NCBI GenBank assembly: GCA_049999725.1
Contig: JBNGIS010033738.1
Location: 22,448 to 44,495 of the forward strand
Direction of reading: 5' to 3'
DNA from: Haplomitrium mnioides
Lineage: Eukaryota > Marchantiophyta > Haplomitriopsida > Calobryales
DNA: 22,048 bases
The notes under the pieces were generated by a model that had not been told where the DNA came from, made no database searches, and was given only the letters and a program-made list of their open reading frames with translations. This document shows positions 9,426 to 18,683 of the stretch, piece by piece. A program made the translations under genes and the position numbers. Numbering within the stretch: the stretch's first letter is position 1; every line of letters starts with the position of its first letter.

Positions 9426-10387
9426 TTCTTTTATTTATTGGTCCCGATGAAGAAACAATTGGCAATTATATTTGATTGCATTATCGCAAAACACCAAAAA
9501 GACATAAATAGTTTAGTAAAATATGTCTTGATATTTTGAATTTCAAAAGATAACTTCAATCGTTAAAAATATTCAAAGCAACTTTAACAAATGTTTAGAT
9601 TAGAAGAGGTGAAAATTTATGAAAATAAAAATGTACTTTAGACAAGAATCATAATAACATTCATAATAAGTACTTGTCTTTGACTCAAAATGCGCAAAAG
9701 TTTTGAGAGGAGAAAAACAAGATTTGCGCTCTTTAGGTCACAAATTATAGCTTTAATTTCAATGCTAGCTTGGACTCTATGTTTGCAAAAGATTCAAAGA
9801 AACAATAATTGATCCTATGCGCGCAGAGTATAAGTGTAAACAATAACTGATCCTATGTGTGCTTAGGATCAAAAGCATTAACATCAATATCTTGGTGTGC
9901 TTTGACTATTGTCCCAACTAGAACTAAAAGAAACAAGAACAAAACCTTTGCATGCATAGGGTTTGCAAACAATATAAAAATTTCTTGATATTGTTTATCT
10001 AACAATAGGCTTTGGATTGAAAGCAACAATAGCAAAACCAAGTCTAAGCCTAAGATCACAATCAACAAAGAGAACAATTTCCTTGCTTTATTTGGCTCTT
10101 GACTTGTTTTAGACTCAAACTAAAAGAAACAGACCCTATGCAAGCATAGAGCTTGTCTTCACAACTCCAATTGCTAAGGTTTATTTCACTCCAGCAACCT
10201 TGTTTGTGAAACAACTTAACATAACCAATATCTTGTCAGAATAAGTTGAGAAATCATAAAATCTCACCAAAACCAATATCTTATTAGACTAAGTTGAGAA
10301 ATCATAGCATCTCTCAAAGAAAGCTTTGTATCTCGTAGAAAGAGCATCATAATAACCGTAGGTTTCAAAAAGGATGAAATTTGTTAC
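9426..10387 (-). other. Gene T intron with dispersed palindromic repeats
   Basis: The intron starts with GTAAC after exon base 10388. It ends somewhere just upstream of 9425; no single acceptor is certain. About 9770-10155 holds repeats of the core seen in the X introns: CCTATGCGCGCAGAG (9817), CCTATGTGTGCTTAGG (9853), CCTTTGCATGCATAGG (9945) and CCCTATGCAAGCATAG (10133), several followed by ATCAA or AAAGAAACA text. There is also a near-duplicate of about 45 bp at 10222-10262 and 10270-10310 (ACCAATATCTT..AGA.TAAGTTGAGAAATCAT). An open frame at 10077-9853 crosses this region but is accidental. Confidence 0.55.
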
Positions 10388-11664
10388 CTTTGTCAAACTC
10401 CAAGACGGATTTTTCTCACATTGATTTTATTTCTTTGCAAGTTTTACAAACAACAAATCTGTTGCGTTTTGGAATTTTTAACATTTAGAAAATGAGCTCT
10501 CCAATTTTCTGCAAAATCAAAAAAACTAAGAATGCAATCAGGATTTTTTTCTTTCAAATAAGTTGTGTAGTAGTCATAAACTTCCCATTTTGTAAAATTA
10601 TCGAGCAAGTTATAAACTTCATGAGTAGGCATTCTCTCACAATGCCCCTGAAAATACCTGTTGATCCATTTACATATGAATACTTCTTTAGCATATAGTT
10701 CTCTATTTCGAAAAATGCCTCTTGGATATGTGTTCTTGAGATTTTGAATCCTTTGGATTCTATAATTCCCTACTGATAACATTAAATTGAAGGCTCTTCT
10801 ATAGACAACGGTACCACCATGGAGAGTGAACTGATTATCAACATCAAAGTCTTTTCTTGGTATTCCTCACTATAGTGTCACATTTTGATTCTCCATGCTT
10901 TGTCAAAAATATGTTTCTCTCAGACTTTTGAAAAATCTATTTTGCATAACAACAAACAATTATTTGACAACATGAAATTCTCCTCAATTTCAAAATTGAC
11001 ATTGAATTGATTTTTTTTTTCAAAACTCTCGTCATGATGGACTTTTGGCAAAGAATTTTCATGCAAAGTATTTACATATTTGGGTTTTGGCCCAGACAAA
11101 GAATTCTTATGTTTTGTTGGTTGATTTGGTCTGTAGGCAAATCCAACCATCGGAGATAATTCATTATCTTGAAGATCTTGAACATCATTAATAATGTTGT
11201 TTGTTCATTCGAAATAAGTTTTTGATCGATGTGGATCACCTTGAAGATTGGGAAAGTTGGACCATGATGAAACCAAATCTTCATCAATATCTCTAACATT
11301 AGAAAATGTTTTTTGTAAAATAATTGGTGCTCTTGGTGATAGCTCCATAGATTTGTTGATTGATTGAGACTCTTTGCTTGATTCATTTTCTAAACTGGCG
11401 TATGAAGATTTCTCCAAGTGACTTCGATTTCCAGAGGATTTTCCAACCTCTTTCAAAGGTCCAACTTGATTAGAAATCACCTTTTGTTTGAGTGGTGTTA
11501 TTGGTAATATCGTATCATCTCCAAAATTGAAAAAGTTATATGATTTTATGCTTCTTGTGCTTTGAACAAACAGATTTGGATCTTGAACATCATTGTTATC
11601 ATCTGATGAGGATGAAAAAAATCCACAACCGTCTAGATATTTTGACTTAAATGTCTTTCTATTG
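10388..11664 (-). pseudogene. Gene T, first recognisable exon: N-terminal part (broken)
   Basis: The frame is open from 11664, with no ATG at its head, so a further 5' exon or a lost start is likely. It runs through an acidic/serine-rich region (FFSSSSDDNNDVQDPN) to a TGA at 11207-11205, then on in the same frame to 10920. In another frame, FTLHGGTVVYRRAFNLMLSV (about 10840-10775) leads into KEVFICKWINRYFQGHCERM, then EVYDYYTTYLKEKN and NWRAHFLNVK. A change in an A-run near 10480 moves the frame to IPKRNRFVVCKTCKEI, a CxxC segment matching the K.P...R...C..C text before the DUF7869 core. The exon ends FDK plus G at 10388 before GTAAC. It lies divergent to X-B, with about 880 bp between. Confidence 0.65.
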
Positions 11665-11693
11665 ATCTACTGAAGTAGTCATGAGAAAGATTA

Positions 11694-12400
11694 AACTTTG
11701 ACCGCTTGATTGGCAAAAAAGGTCCCTTGCATGCAAAAGGTTGAGCCTTGGATCCTATGGGCGCATTGGGTTCTCTCTTTGATTCTTTGTGCGCAAGTTG
11801 TTCACTCCTTGATCTTATATGCGTATGGGATACATTCCTTGATCCCATATATGCATAGGATTCCCTTGCTCAATCTTCCTATGTTGATGTATCCGATTCA
11901 ACAACCATAATATTTTTTCCCAAAATGCTTGCCATCACACTTGATGTTTTAGGTATTCCAATGCTTACCTCCTCTGAACAACAATTTGAAACTATCTCTA
12001 GCTGCTGGCCAAAACTAACACTTTTCTACGAACATGAATCCTGAAATTCTAACCTCTTCTTGCATTTAAACACTCTAGCCATTGAAAAATAAGAATGAAA
12101 AACAAGAAAAGTGAGGAAAGTATTTTAACAAATATTCTTAATTTATATTGGTGTACTCAAAAGATATGTTTTTGAAGAAAATTTCACAAAATGACAAAAT
12201 AGTGAAATTTCTATGAAGGAAATGAAAATAAGAAATTGAAAAGATTAAAACAAGAAATGCTTTGTATACTAACTTTCTTGCATGCCCCAAGCAAACCTAT
12301 GTGTCAAGAGCTTTGCGAATCATTTTTTGGTGGAAAATGTGTTTTTTGAAATTTAGGTATGAAAAAGCGACAATGGAAAGTTTCTTTCTATTGTCGTAAG
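11694..12400 (+). repeat. Arm B: upstream region of X-B, inverted copy at 16395-17126
   Basis: About 710 bp that match the reverse complement of 16395-17126 from end to end. Both arms start AACTTTGA.C.CTTGA, hold a 30-bp palindromic array, share many exact runs (for example TTTAGGTATTCCAA.GCTTACCTCCT), and end at the TTTCTTTCTATTGTCG leader block. The last 100 bases also match 1-110. The arm joins the 5' ends of divergent genes T and X, so it may serve as a two-way promoter. It is also possible to read the pair as long inverted repeats of one element. A short basic frame in the minus strand here is not credible as a gene. Confidence 0.8.
11735..11885. repeat. 30-bp palindromic array in arm B
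   Basis: Four to five units with a 30-bp period. The ideal unit is a 22-bp palindrome made of CCTATGCGCGCATAGG flanked by GAT and ATC, plus an 8-bp spacer like TCACTCCT. Decayed cores here include CCTATGGGCGCATTGG, CTTTGTGCGCAAG, TATATGCGTATGGG and CATATATGCATAGG. The period is a multiple of three, so the array stays open as a 10-residue repeat in some frames. Confidence 0.8.
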
Positions 12401-12541
12401 TTCACTTTCTGATTTTTATTTTCTTTTCTGGATTGTTTTCACATTTTCTTGTGATTTTGCCATTTTTTTACTTTCATTCTTTGTGAATTTTTTCTGTTCA
12501 AATTTTGCCTATCACTTTCACTATTTTACACTTTAGAGAAA

Positions 12542-12902
12542 ATTGCATTACAAGCCAATGCTCCCAAACCAACTCAACCAAAGCCTTATCGGCATTAGGA
12601 TATTTTGAAGTCTCTTGAGCTACAAAAACTAGCCTACGAATGGCTAGTTTGTTGTGGAACCATTAAAAACATCAACCACTACCTTTACCTTTTTCATAGA
12701 GCAGGTGAAAAACTCAACATGGGCATTTTGGTCCAAATCACTATGATTTGAGAGGGGAACAGAACCCATATAGGGTTGATTGTGCAGTTTAAAACATCAA
12801 CAAACACTCTTTAATGTGTCGCCAAAGAGATTTTGCTTCAACGAAATGAACCCAAAAGATATCTCCACCAAATATCTACAATTGGCTTACAACAAGAGCA
12901 AA
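12542..12902 (+). pseudogene. Gene family X, copy B, exon 1 (start lost)
   Basis: Aligns with X-A exon 1. At the position of the A start codon B has ATT (12542-12544), so the start is lost. The frame then reads QANAPKPTQPKPYRH, stop, DILKSLELQKLAYEWLVCCG and NINHYLYLFHRAGEKLNMGI. The last of these matches HLYLFASEGENFNLGLLVQI of copy A without A's frameshift. Two more stops lie in the second half. The exon ends before GTAAGA at 12903, at the same place as A's donor. Upstream lies arm B and a T-rich leader. The product is unrecognised. The A-B differences mix silent and replacement changes, and similarity at protein level is clear only in the YLF..GE..N.G.LVQI part. Confidence 0.6.
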
Positions 12903-12959
12903 GTAAGACTTATTAGATTTTTTTTTCCATTCATTGCAAACTTTATGTTGCAAAGCTCC

Positions 12960-13185
12960 ATATCTACACGCATTGGGCTATATAGTCTATATGCGCATAG
13001 ATTCTTGAGTCCTTGCATGCATGGACTCACGAGTCCCTACTCAAGCATGGATTTTGCACTCCACTCGCGCTTGGACTACGGAGTCTATATGCGCAAAGAC
13101 TCTTAAGTCCCTATGCGCATGGACTCCAGAGTTCATGCGCGCATAGACTTTAGTGCTATTTTGGTCCTAAACTACATGTTCAAGT
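12960..13185. repeat. 24-bp palindromic array in X-B intron 1
   Basis: About eight units of period 24 lie within intron 1 (12903-13261). Good examples are ATGCATGGACTCACGAGTCC (from 13018) and TATGCGCATGGACTCCAGAG (from 13113). Cores vary as TATGCGCA, TGCATGCA and CTCGCGCT. The intron closes with TTTTTAATTTTTAG at 13261. Confidence 0.8.
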
Positions 13186-13261
13186 CCTCTGAGTCCATAA
13201 ATGTACTTTTAGCAAATGTTTTGTAATAAGTCACTGACTTTTTTGTGTTTTTAATTTTTAG

Positions 13262-14734
13262 TTTTCTCAAATTTTGTCTTATTTTGTCAATGCTTACTTA
13301 AACGCAAAGTAGATAGAAAGTGGAACTTCATCAAGTTTGCTATCAGTTTGAAAATTTTGAAAGTGAAGCAAGGCTTTCACGTAGCACAGTTAGTGCTATA
13401 TCTATCCGCAACAATGATGACAGTGGTATTATTAGGTGGACCTTTAGCTGCCAAGAAAAAAAAAGAGGTGAAGCCAGCCAAAGCTTCAAAAAAAAAAAAA
13501 AAAACAGCTAGCACTTACAAAGAAAAATTCGGTGCCTCTACCACTGGTTGAGGAGGAGTCTATATGGTCCTCATCTCCACCTAGCTCTTCTTCGACAATG
13601 CCATCATCTTCCCTCTCTAGTAGCTCAAGTAAGGAAGTCAAGCTGAAGCCAATGCAGCCTCCAACATTGAGATCAAAGAGGCAATCGCACCAAGGGCTCT
13701 GAACTTTTCAAGAAATGAAGTAGTTTGATCCTCATACAGTGTCTTAGGAGAACAAGAACAAAAAAAGGGAGTCTGCAATCTACCAGTGCAAAATACGGGG
13801 GGAAACCATCACTTTTTGGTTGGAGAATTTGAACCTTCCGAAACCTAGAATGGATAATTGAGAGCCATTCCATATTAGAAGATTGAATGAAGATTTTGTT
13901 GAGCTTCAAGCGTAGAGAATGCTCGCCAACAAGTATACGCACTCGTTTTTTATTATGGTTGTGAATCCAAAGTGTAGGTTGAAGGACAAGTCACAGTTTG
14001 ACATTATGAACCTAACAACAAGTACCTCTACAAGATTGCAAGAGGAAATTTAAGCATTGCCACATGACAACTATTAATAACAAAATATGGAGAAAAAAAA
14101 TCCAATGCTTTCGCTCTGCAATTGCTAAGTCTACTTGAGGCTAACACCAACAAAAGCCCGAATATTTGCAATTAATGACAATTAATCCAATGTTATAGGT
14201 TGGAGATGACTTTAATTCAAAAGGTGAAGTATTGGCATCAACATTATATATAGAGTGGGATGGTGTCATCTCATAAATTGAAAAGAGAACTTGTGCTGAA
14301 GACTTTGGAAATCAAGCCAAATTCAACTCTTGAGAAGACAATGACTTCTCAAGATAGCCGGTTCCAGTTGGAGTTTCGAAGTGGAGAGCTATGGGAGTTA
14401 CAACATAACATTTTTACAATGTGGGAGAAAAATCTTGTGAAAGGCCAGAAGCCCAAGGCCAAAAAATCTCTTGGAATGGAGGACACCTTGGGGATATCTT
14501 TAGGGTCTTCCTGACAAAATCAAAATTTCAGTTTTGAAATAGGTGGAAGCAAGAGAGCCTTCAATCAAAGAAATATCTCGGGAACTTGAGAGACATAAAG
14601 TTTTGGCAGCAATGGTCAAAACGTTTTGCTATGAGGTTTACTGCAGCTCTTGAGAGGAGGGAAGGATGGAATATCCCATCAATACAAAGAAATCAAAGAT
14701 GTCCTCTTTCTACTCAAGCTTCAAGAAATTGTTG
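13262..14734 (+). pseudogene. Gene family X, copy B, exon 2 (long, broken)
   Basis: The exon begins after TTTTTAG (13261) and ends before GTTAGT (14735); both sites agree with copy C. Order of segments: a hydrophobic start (FSQILSYF); Lys-rich AAKKKKEVKPAKASKKKKKT interrupted by a 17-base A run (13488-13504); a serine-rich stretch (SSSPPSSSSTMPSSSLSSSS); then the conserved core. The core reads FHIRRLNEDFVELQ, NPKCRLKDKSQFDI, MVSSHKLKRELVLKTLEIKP (14260 on), FQLEFRSGELWELQHNIF, REPSIKEISRELERHKVLAA and MVKTFCYEVYCSS. C shares each of these blocks in order. At least four frameshifts and several stops make it non-functional. Basic clusters suggest nuclear import. I do not recognise the domain, and no catalytic motif stands out. 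Confidence 0.65.
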
Positions 14735-14814
14735 GTTAGTTTTTTTTCCTTTCTCCAATTGTGTTTCGAAGGATTGTTTGATTTTTTTTTCAATACTTTT
14801 AATTTTTGAGTTTC

Positions 14815-15150
14815 TTTCATATGCGCATGGATATCTAAGAGTCCATGCGCGCATATACTCTTTGGCTTTGTAGTGTAATAGATCTCCCTACTTGCAAGGA
14901 GATCTAGCCTATACATACATGGACTTGAGAGTCCATGTGTGCACAAACCAACAAGCCTTTGCGCATTGAGACTTTGAGAGTCCAAGCTCGAAAGGACTCT
15001 AAAGGTCATGTGTGTAAGGACTTTGAAGTCCATACGCGCATGAACTTCAGAGTTTTGCAGCGCATGGACTTTAGAGTCCATGCGTACATTAGCTCAAAAT
15101 TCCATGCAAGCATGGGCTCTTAAGTCCATGTGTGCATGGATTGCTCTTTC
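14815..15150. repeat. 24-bp palindromic array in X-B intron 2
   Basis: About 12 units, period 24, between donor 14735 and acceptor 15238. Several units are near ideal, for example GAGTCCATGCGCGCATATAC (14840 on) and TTTAGAGTCCATGCGTACAT (15070 on). A 30-base insert near 14868-14900 holds an unrelated inverted repeat, AGATCTCC..GGAGATCT. Copy C has the same array type in the same intron but longer (19335-19760). The open frames on both strands across it follow from the period being eight codons. Confidence 0.85.
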
Positions 15151-15238
15151 TTTTTGAAGTCAAGTTCTTTGTTTTTGTATTCTCCTCTAATTTATTTCTC
15201 TATGTTGTTTTCAATGTGAAAAAAAAATTAAACGGCAG

Positions 15239-15769
15239 TTTTCCAAGAAATTGACAGCCGCTGCGAAAGGTAAAAAAAGATCTAGGGTCAAAAAAGCCCA
15301 TAAAGATCAAGACCAAGCTCCAACCTTGGTATCATACCTTCTTGCCTTTTTTTCCACTATTAGATGCCCATAGAATGGAAGGCAAGGCTACAAAATGATG
15401 TTGTTGTCCCTCTAATTGAAGGAGAGCTTGAAGAACAAGACAAAGACTTAATGTCCTATGTTAATAGACTCAACGTGGTGTTTTATCAAGTCTATGGGGA
15501 GTCCAATGCTCAAACATTAAAGGGCTTGGTGAAACTAAGAAGTTTCACTTTAGCAATTGTTGATATTCCTTATAGGTACAACTTAAAGGAATGCAAGCAT
15601 GACGATTTTGAGCCTTTTACGAAATATGACATTTTTTACATGGTCTCTTCTTTTGCGTTATAACCACTTCTGATTTTTGGTCTTTTATCATCAGTCATTC
15701 TTCTCAACAATTTGGCATTGTGGAGGATGTTTTTTTGGAGGTTTGGTATGCTATCAACCACGAAATATG
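15239..15769 (+). pseudogene. Gene family X, copy B, exon 3
   Basis: Starts after ACGGCAG (15238). The best block is the open frame 15364-15663: EWKARLQNDVVVPLIEGELE, DKDLMSYVNRLNVVFYQVYG, LKGLVKLRSFTLAIVDIPY, then KYDIFYMVSSFAL. Copy C reads SRQQNDVVALLIDGVL, DNDLLSFIDRLNATYYQVHK and LKGFVKPRCFTLISVDIPY, clear protein-level homology. After a frame change the exon continues HSSQQFGIVEDVFLEVWYAI. It ends before GCAAGT at 15770, where C has GTAAGT. The donor is therefore GC, either a rare functional type or decay. The role is unknown; the segment looks like a globular alpha-helical domain. Confidence 0.65.
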
Positions 15770-15865
15770 GCAAGTTATTTATTTATTTTTTAATTATTTA
15801 GTTTATCTTGTTTAATTTTTTTTTTACTTTCTTTGCAATGTCTCACTTCTTTTTTTGACTACTAG

Positions 15866-16394
15866 AAGGACAAACCCAACATTCATCATTCAAAGGGTTT
15901 TGGAATCGCACATGCCTATGAGTACTAGACAGTGGGCTATTGAACAAAGGAGGGCAAGCAGAGCAAGAAGCTCTTTAACTTACAATCTGATGATGCAAGC
16001 AGTCGTCCACGACAGAAAATGTGGAGTACTTTCAATTGTCTAGCTGTTTTAGCAAAACTAAAACATGTAGAAGATGATGCTTCTGTGAATATGTACCAAA
16101 AGCCTTAAGATTTGTACAATTTTTTCATTGACCATTTGTCAACTGAGCAAGATTGGATCTTACATCTTTGCTATGGGTAGAGGACATGCATTGTGTGTGC
16201 TCTGAAGTTGATGCAAAATTGCATCGTTATATAATATAATAGACGTTAGTCTATCTATATTCTCCAAAGAGTTTTGACAATGGCTTCTTTTCCATCTGAT
16301 GTCACAGAATCGCAGATTGTGTATGCATACCATAAGGAGCCTGTCCCTCTTGGTACCAATGGTGCACTGATGATTTTGTTGTAATTTTCAGGAC
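15866..16394 (+). pseudogene. Gene family X, copy B, exon 4, truncated
   Basis: Follows a 96-bp intron ending TTTTTTTGACTACTAG. The open frame to 16043 begins RTNPTFIIQRVLES. Later parts, in shifting frames, give LAKLKHVEDDASVNMYQKP, which matches LAKLKHPRDNALVNVYQKP of copy C. Then comes ASFPSDVTESQIVYAYHKEP, matching ASLPFDVAESQIMCANRKEP. Homology to C stops at about 16394, in C's GDFVAIFGTG segment. From there the sequence is the promoter arm E on the opposite strand. About 45 C-terminal codons and the poly(A) region present in C are missing here. Confidence 0.6.
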
Positions 16395-17126
16395 TCGCAA
16401 CAAATAGAAAGAAACTTTCCATTGTCGCTCTTTTCATACCTAAATTTCAAAACACATTTTCCTGCAAAAAAATGATTCACGAGGCTCTTGACCTATAGGT
16501 TTGCATTGTGCAAAAAAAAAACTTGGTATGCAAAGCATTGCTCATTTTTATCTTTTCAATTTCTCTTTTTACTTCCTTCACAAAAATTTCACTATTTTGT
16601 CGTTTTGTGAATTTTCTTCAAAAACACATATTTTGAGTATGCTAACGTGAATTAGGAATATACATTAAAATACTTCCTTCAATTTTCTTGTTTATTATTA
16701 TTATTTTTAAATGGATGGAGTGTTCAAAGGTAGGAAAGGTTAGATTTTCAAGATTCATGTTCTCAGAAAAGTGTTACTTTTGGCCAACAATTGGAGATTA
16801 TTTCAAACCATTGTTCTAAGGAGGTAAGCGTTGGAATACCTAAAGCATCAAGTAAGATGGCTAGTATTTGGGGAAAAAATAGGAGTTGTTGAACCATACA
16901 CATTGACATAAGAAGATCAAGCAAGTGTAACCTATGCACGTATAGGATCAAGGATTGAATCCTATGCGCGCATAAGGTCAAGGAGTGAACCCAATGCACA
17001 CATATGATTAAGGAGTGAACCTCATACATGCATAAGATCAAGGAGTGAACTCAATTCATAGAGAGGATCCAAGACTCAACCTTCTGCACATAGTACATCT
17101 TTCTTGTTGGTCAAGTGATCAAAGTT
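16395..17126 (-). repeat. Arm E: promoter arm of a missing X copy
   Basis: Reverse complement of arm B (11694-12400), including the 30-bp array and the leader block that precedes exon 1 in copies A and B. No exon 1 follows on the minus strand; instead the end of X-B exon 4 is joined directly, near a shared GCGAG/GCAAC-like sequence. The TATA position reads TATGAAAA. The outer end at 17126 touches the terminus of module R. Confidence 0.8.
16905..17085. repeat. 30-bp palindromic array in arm E
   Basis: About six units, period 30, with cores CCTATGCACGTATAGG, CCTATGCGCGCATAAGG, CAATGCACACATATG, CATACATGCATAAG and others. They are separated by ATCAAGGAGTGAAC-type spacers, often identical across neighbours. 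It corresponds to 11735-11885 but has more and better-kept units. A 92-codon minus-strand frame across it is only the 10-residue periodic reading of the array. Confidence 0.8.
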
Positions 17127-17600
17127 AACAATCGCTACTTTGAACCACGAATTGCTACTAGGTTCTTGTTTCATTTGAAGTTCACAAAAACCAATTTCAA
17201 AATTTTAGCGTGCAAAATTATGAATTTGACACCACTAATATTCGTTTGCAAAACAAATATAATTTTATATATCAAAATGACTTACTTTGAGTGTATAATG
17301 TATTAAAAACAAATCTTCTTATGAGCATTTTTACAAAATTTCTTTTCTAATTTCATCTTTCAAAGGGATGAGCATCGTGAAACAAAATATATAAAAACAA
17401 AACATGACATTTGTTGCAAAATATTTTCAAAACTAACAATGATTGCAAAAATTTGTAAAATTGATAAAAACATTCAAATTTTATCAAAAATAGTTTGAAC
17501 TAGAACATTAAAGTGTTGGTACAAGAGGATTGTTAAAGAAAAATTGTGAAAAAACTACTAAAGCCTATGCGTGCATGGATAATTGAGGCCCACATTGTTT
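17127..17600 (-). repeat. Module R, copy 2, with terminus at 17127
   Basis: Reverse complement is homologous to 820-1285, including the end motif CTACTTTGAACCA at 17135-17147. AT-rich and non-coding. It lies between the X-C 3' side and arm E, which supports reading R as the terminal region of the X-bearing element. Confidence 0.65.
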
Positions 17601-17790
17601 GAAAGATCCATGACTGCAAGAAGAACTACAGCTAACTCAAGCTTGAACAATTGAAGCCCATGCGCCCATGGACAACTAAAGCAAACACAGACTGCTGAGT
17701 AATTGGAAGCAAGAAATGTAGAAACTCGTCTAAGAAGGAACAACAAATGAGAAAAGGAAAGTGAACTTCCATGCCAGCATAGACTTCATT
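17560..17790. repeat. Dispersed palindromic cores 3' of X-C
   Basis: Three or more cores resembling the array units: GCCTATGCGTGCATGGATAA (17562), GCCCATGCGCCCATGGACAA (17657) and CCATGCCAGCATAG (17769). They are followed by AATTGAGGCCCA or ACTAAAGCAA text. Spacing is irregular, near 95-110 bp. Frames running through it (62-70 codons) have no support as genes. Confidence 0.55.
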
Positions 17791-17930
17791 GCTAGTTTTT
17801 ATAAAAACCAATACGTTTTGTTCAAAAACAATTTTGCACAGCAAACTGAATTGTGGTGAACAGACTTAAATTGGATTTGAAATGCAACAAGAATAAAGCT
17901 TTATCAAGTAATATTTTGTGAAGAAAATAC

Positions 17931-17936
17931 TTTATT
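17931..17936 (-). terminator. Poly(A) signal of X-C
   Basis: The minus strand reads AATAAA at 17936-17931, 17 bases after the TGA of exon 4, inside an AT-rich stretch (CTATATAATAAAGTATT). A fitting place for 3' end formation; use is inferred. Confidence 0.5.
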
Positions 17937-17952
17937 ATATAGAAAAATTACA

Positions 17953-18584
17953 TCACTCTGATGTTACAACTCTATCTTCTTTAAGAGGAATTGTCTCATC
18001 TAAATCAACTGGTTGAGAAGCTTCAGCATTTGCAGCTGCTATAGAGTCTTGTTGAGACTTGCCAGTCCCAAAGATGGCAACAAAATCACCAGCAACACTT
18101 GCAGTACTAGGATGAGCAGGTTCTTTGCGATTTGCACACATTATCTGCGATTCAGCCACGTCGAATGGCAGAGAAGCCTTCGTCAAAACTCTCTATGGAA
18201 TGTAGATAGACTGATGTCTAATATATTCCATAGCAATGCAATTTTACATCAACTTCAAAGCATAGACAAGGCTTGTGCTAGACCCAGAGCAAAGATCTAA
18301 GATCCGATCTTGGTTTGTTGGTAAATGGAAAAAAAAAATTATAAAGAGCCTAGGGCTTTTGATAAACATTCACAAGAGCGTTATCTCTTGGATGTTTTAG
18401 TTTAGCTAATAGGGCAGCTAAACACACTCTGTATAATTTGTCGAGGATGACCAATGGCATCAACAAGTTGCAAATTGAAAAGTCTCATGCTCCTCTTTCC
18501 CTTCTTTGTCCAACAACCCACAATTCAATACTCGTGAACATGAGCAATTCTTGGACCACCGGAATGATGAATATTGCTTTTGCC
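17953..18584 (-). pseudogene. Gene family X, copy C, last exon
   Basis: Homologous to X-B exon 4 but longer. In changing frames it reads LAALLAKLKHPRDNALVNVY and, from 18186 in one open frame of 77 codons, TKASLPFDVAESQIMCANRK, PSTASVAGDFVAIFGTG, an Ala/Ser stretch, and an acidic tail VDLDETIPLKEDRVVTSE ending in TGA at 17955-17953. The splice acceptor that is TACTAG in B reads TACTGG here (GG at 18586-18585), so normal splicing of this exon would fail. Frameshifts near 18450 and 18200 add damage. Copy C preserves the natural C-terminus that B lost. The product is unrecognised. Confidence 0.6.
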
Positions 18585-18683
18585 CCAGTAGTAAGAAAAA
18601 CAAACAAATCAGACACTTGAAACAAAGTGTAGGAAAACTAAACAAGGTAAACTAGAAAACCAAAAAGTCCAAAAAAAACTTAC

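Noticed and set aside
13484-13504. Poly-A run as the tail of a retrocopy
   Set aside because: It lies inside a Lys-codon stretch of X-B exon 2, and introns are present on both sides, so it is homopolymer growth in coding sequence.
16763-17041. A 92-codon minus-strand frame and its counterpart at 11710-11910
   Set aside because: Both are readings of the 30-bp array in the inverted arms, with no conservation beyond the repeat unit and no gene context.
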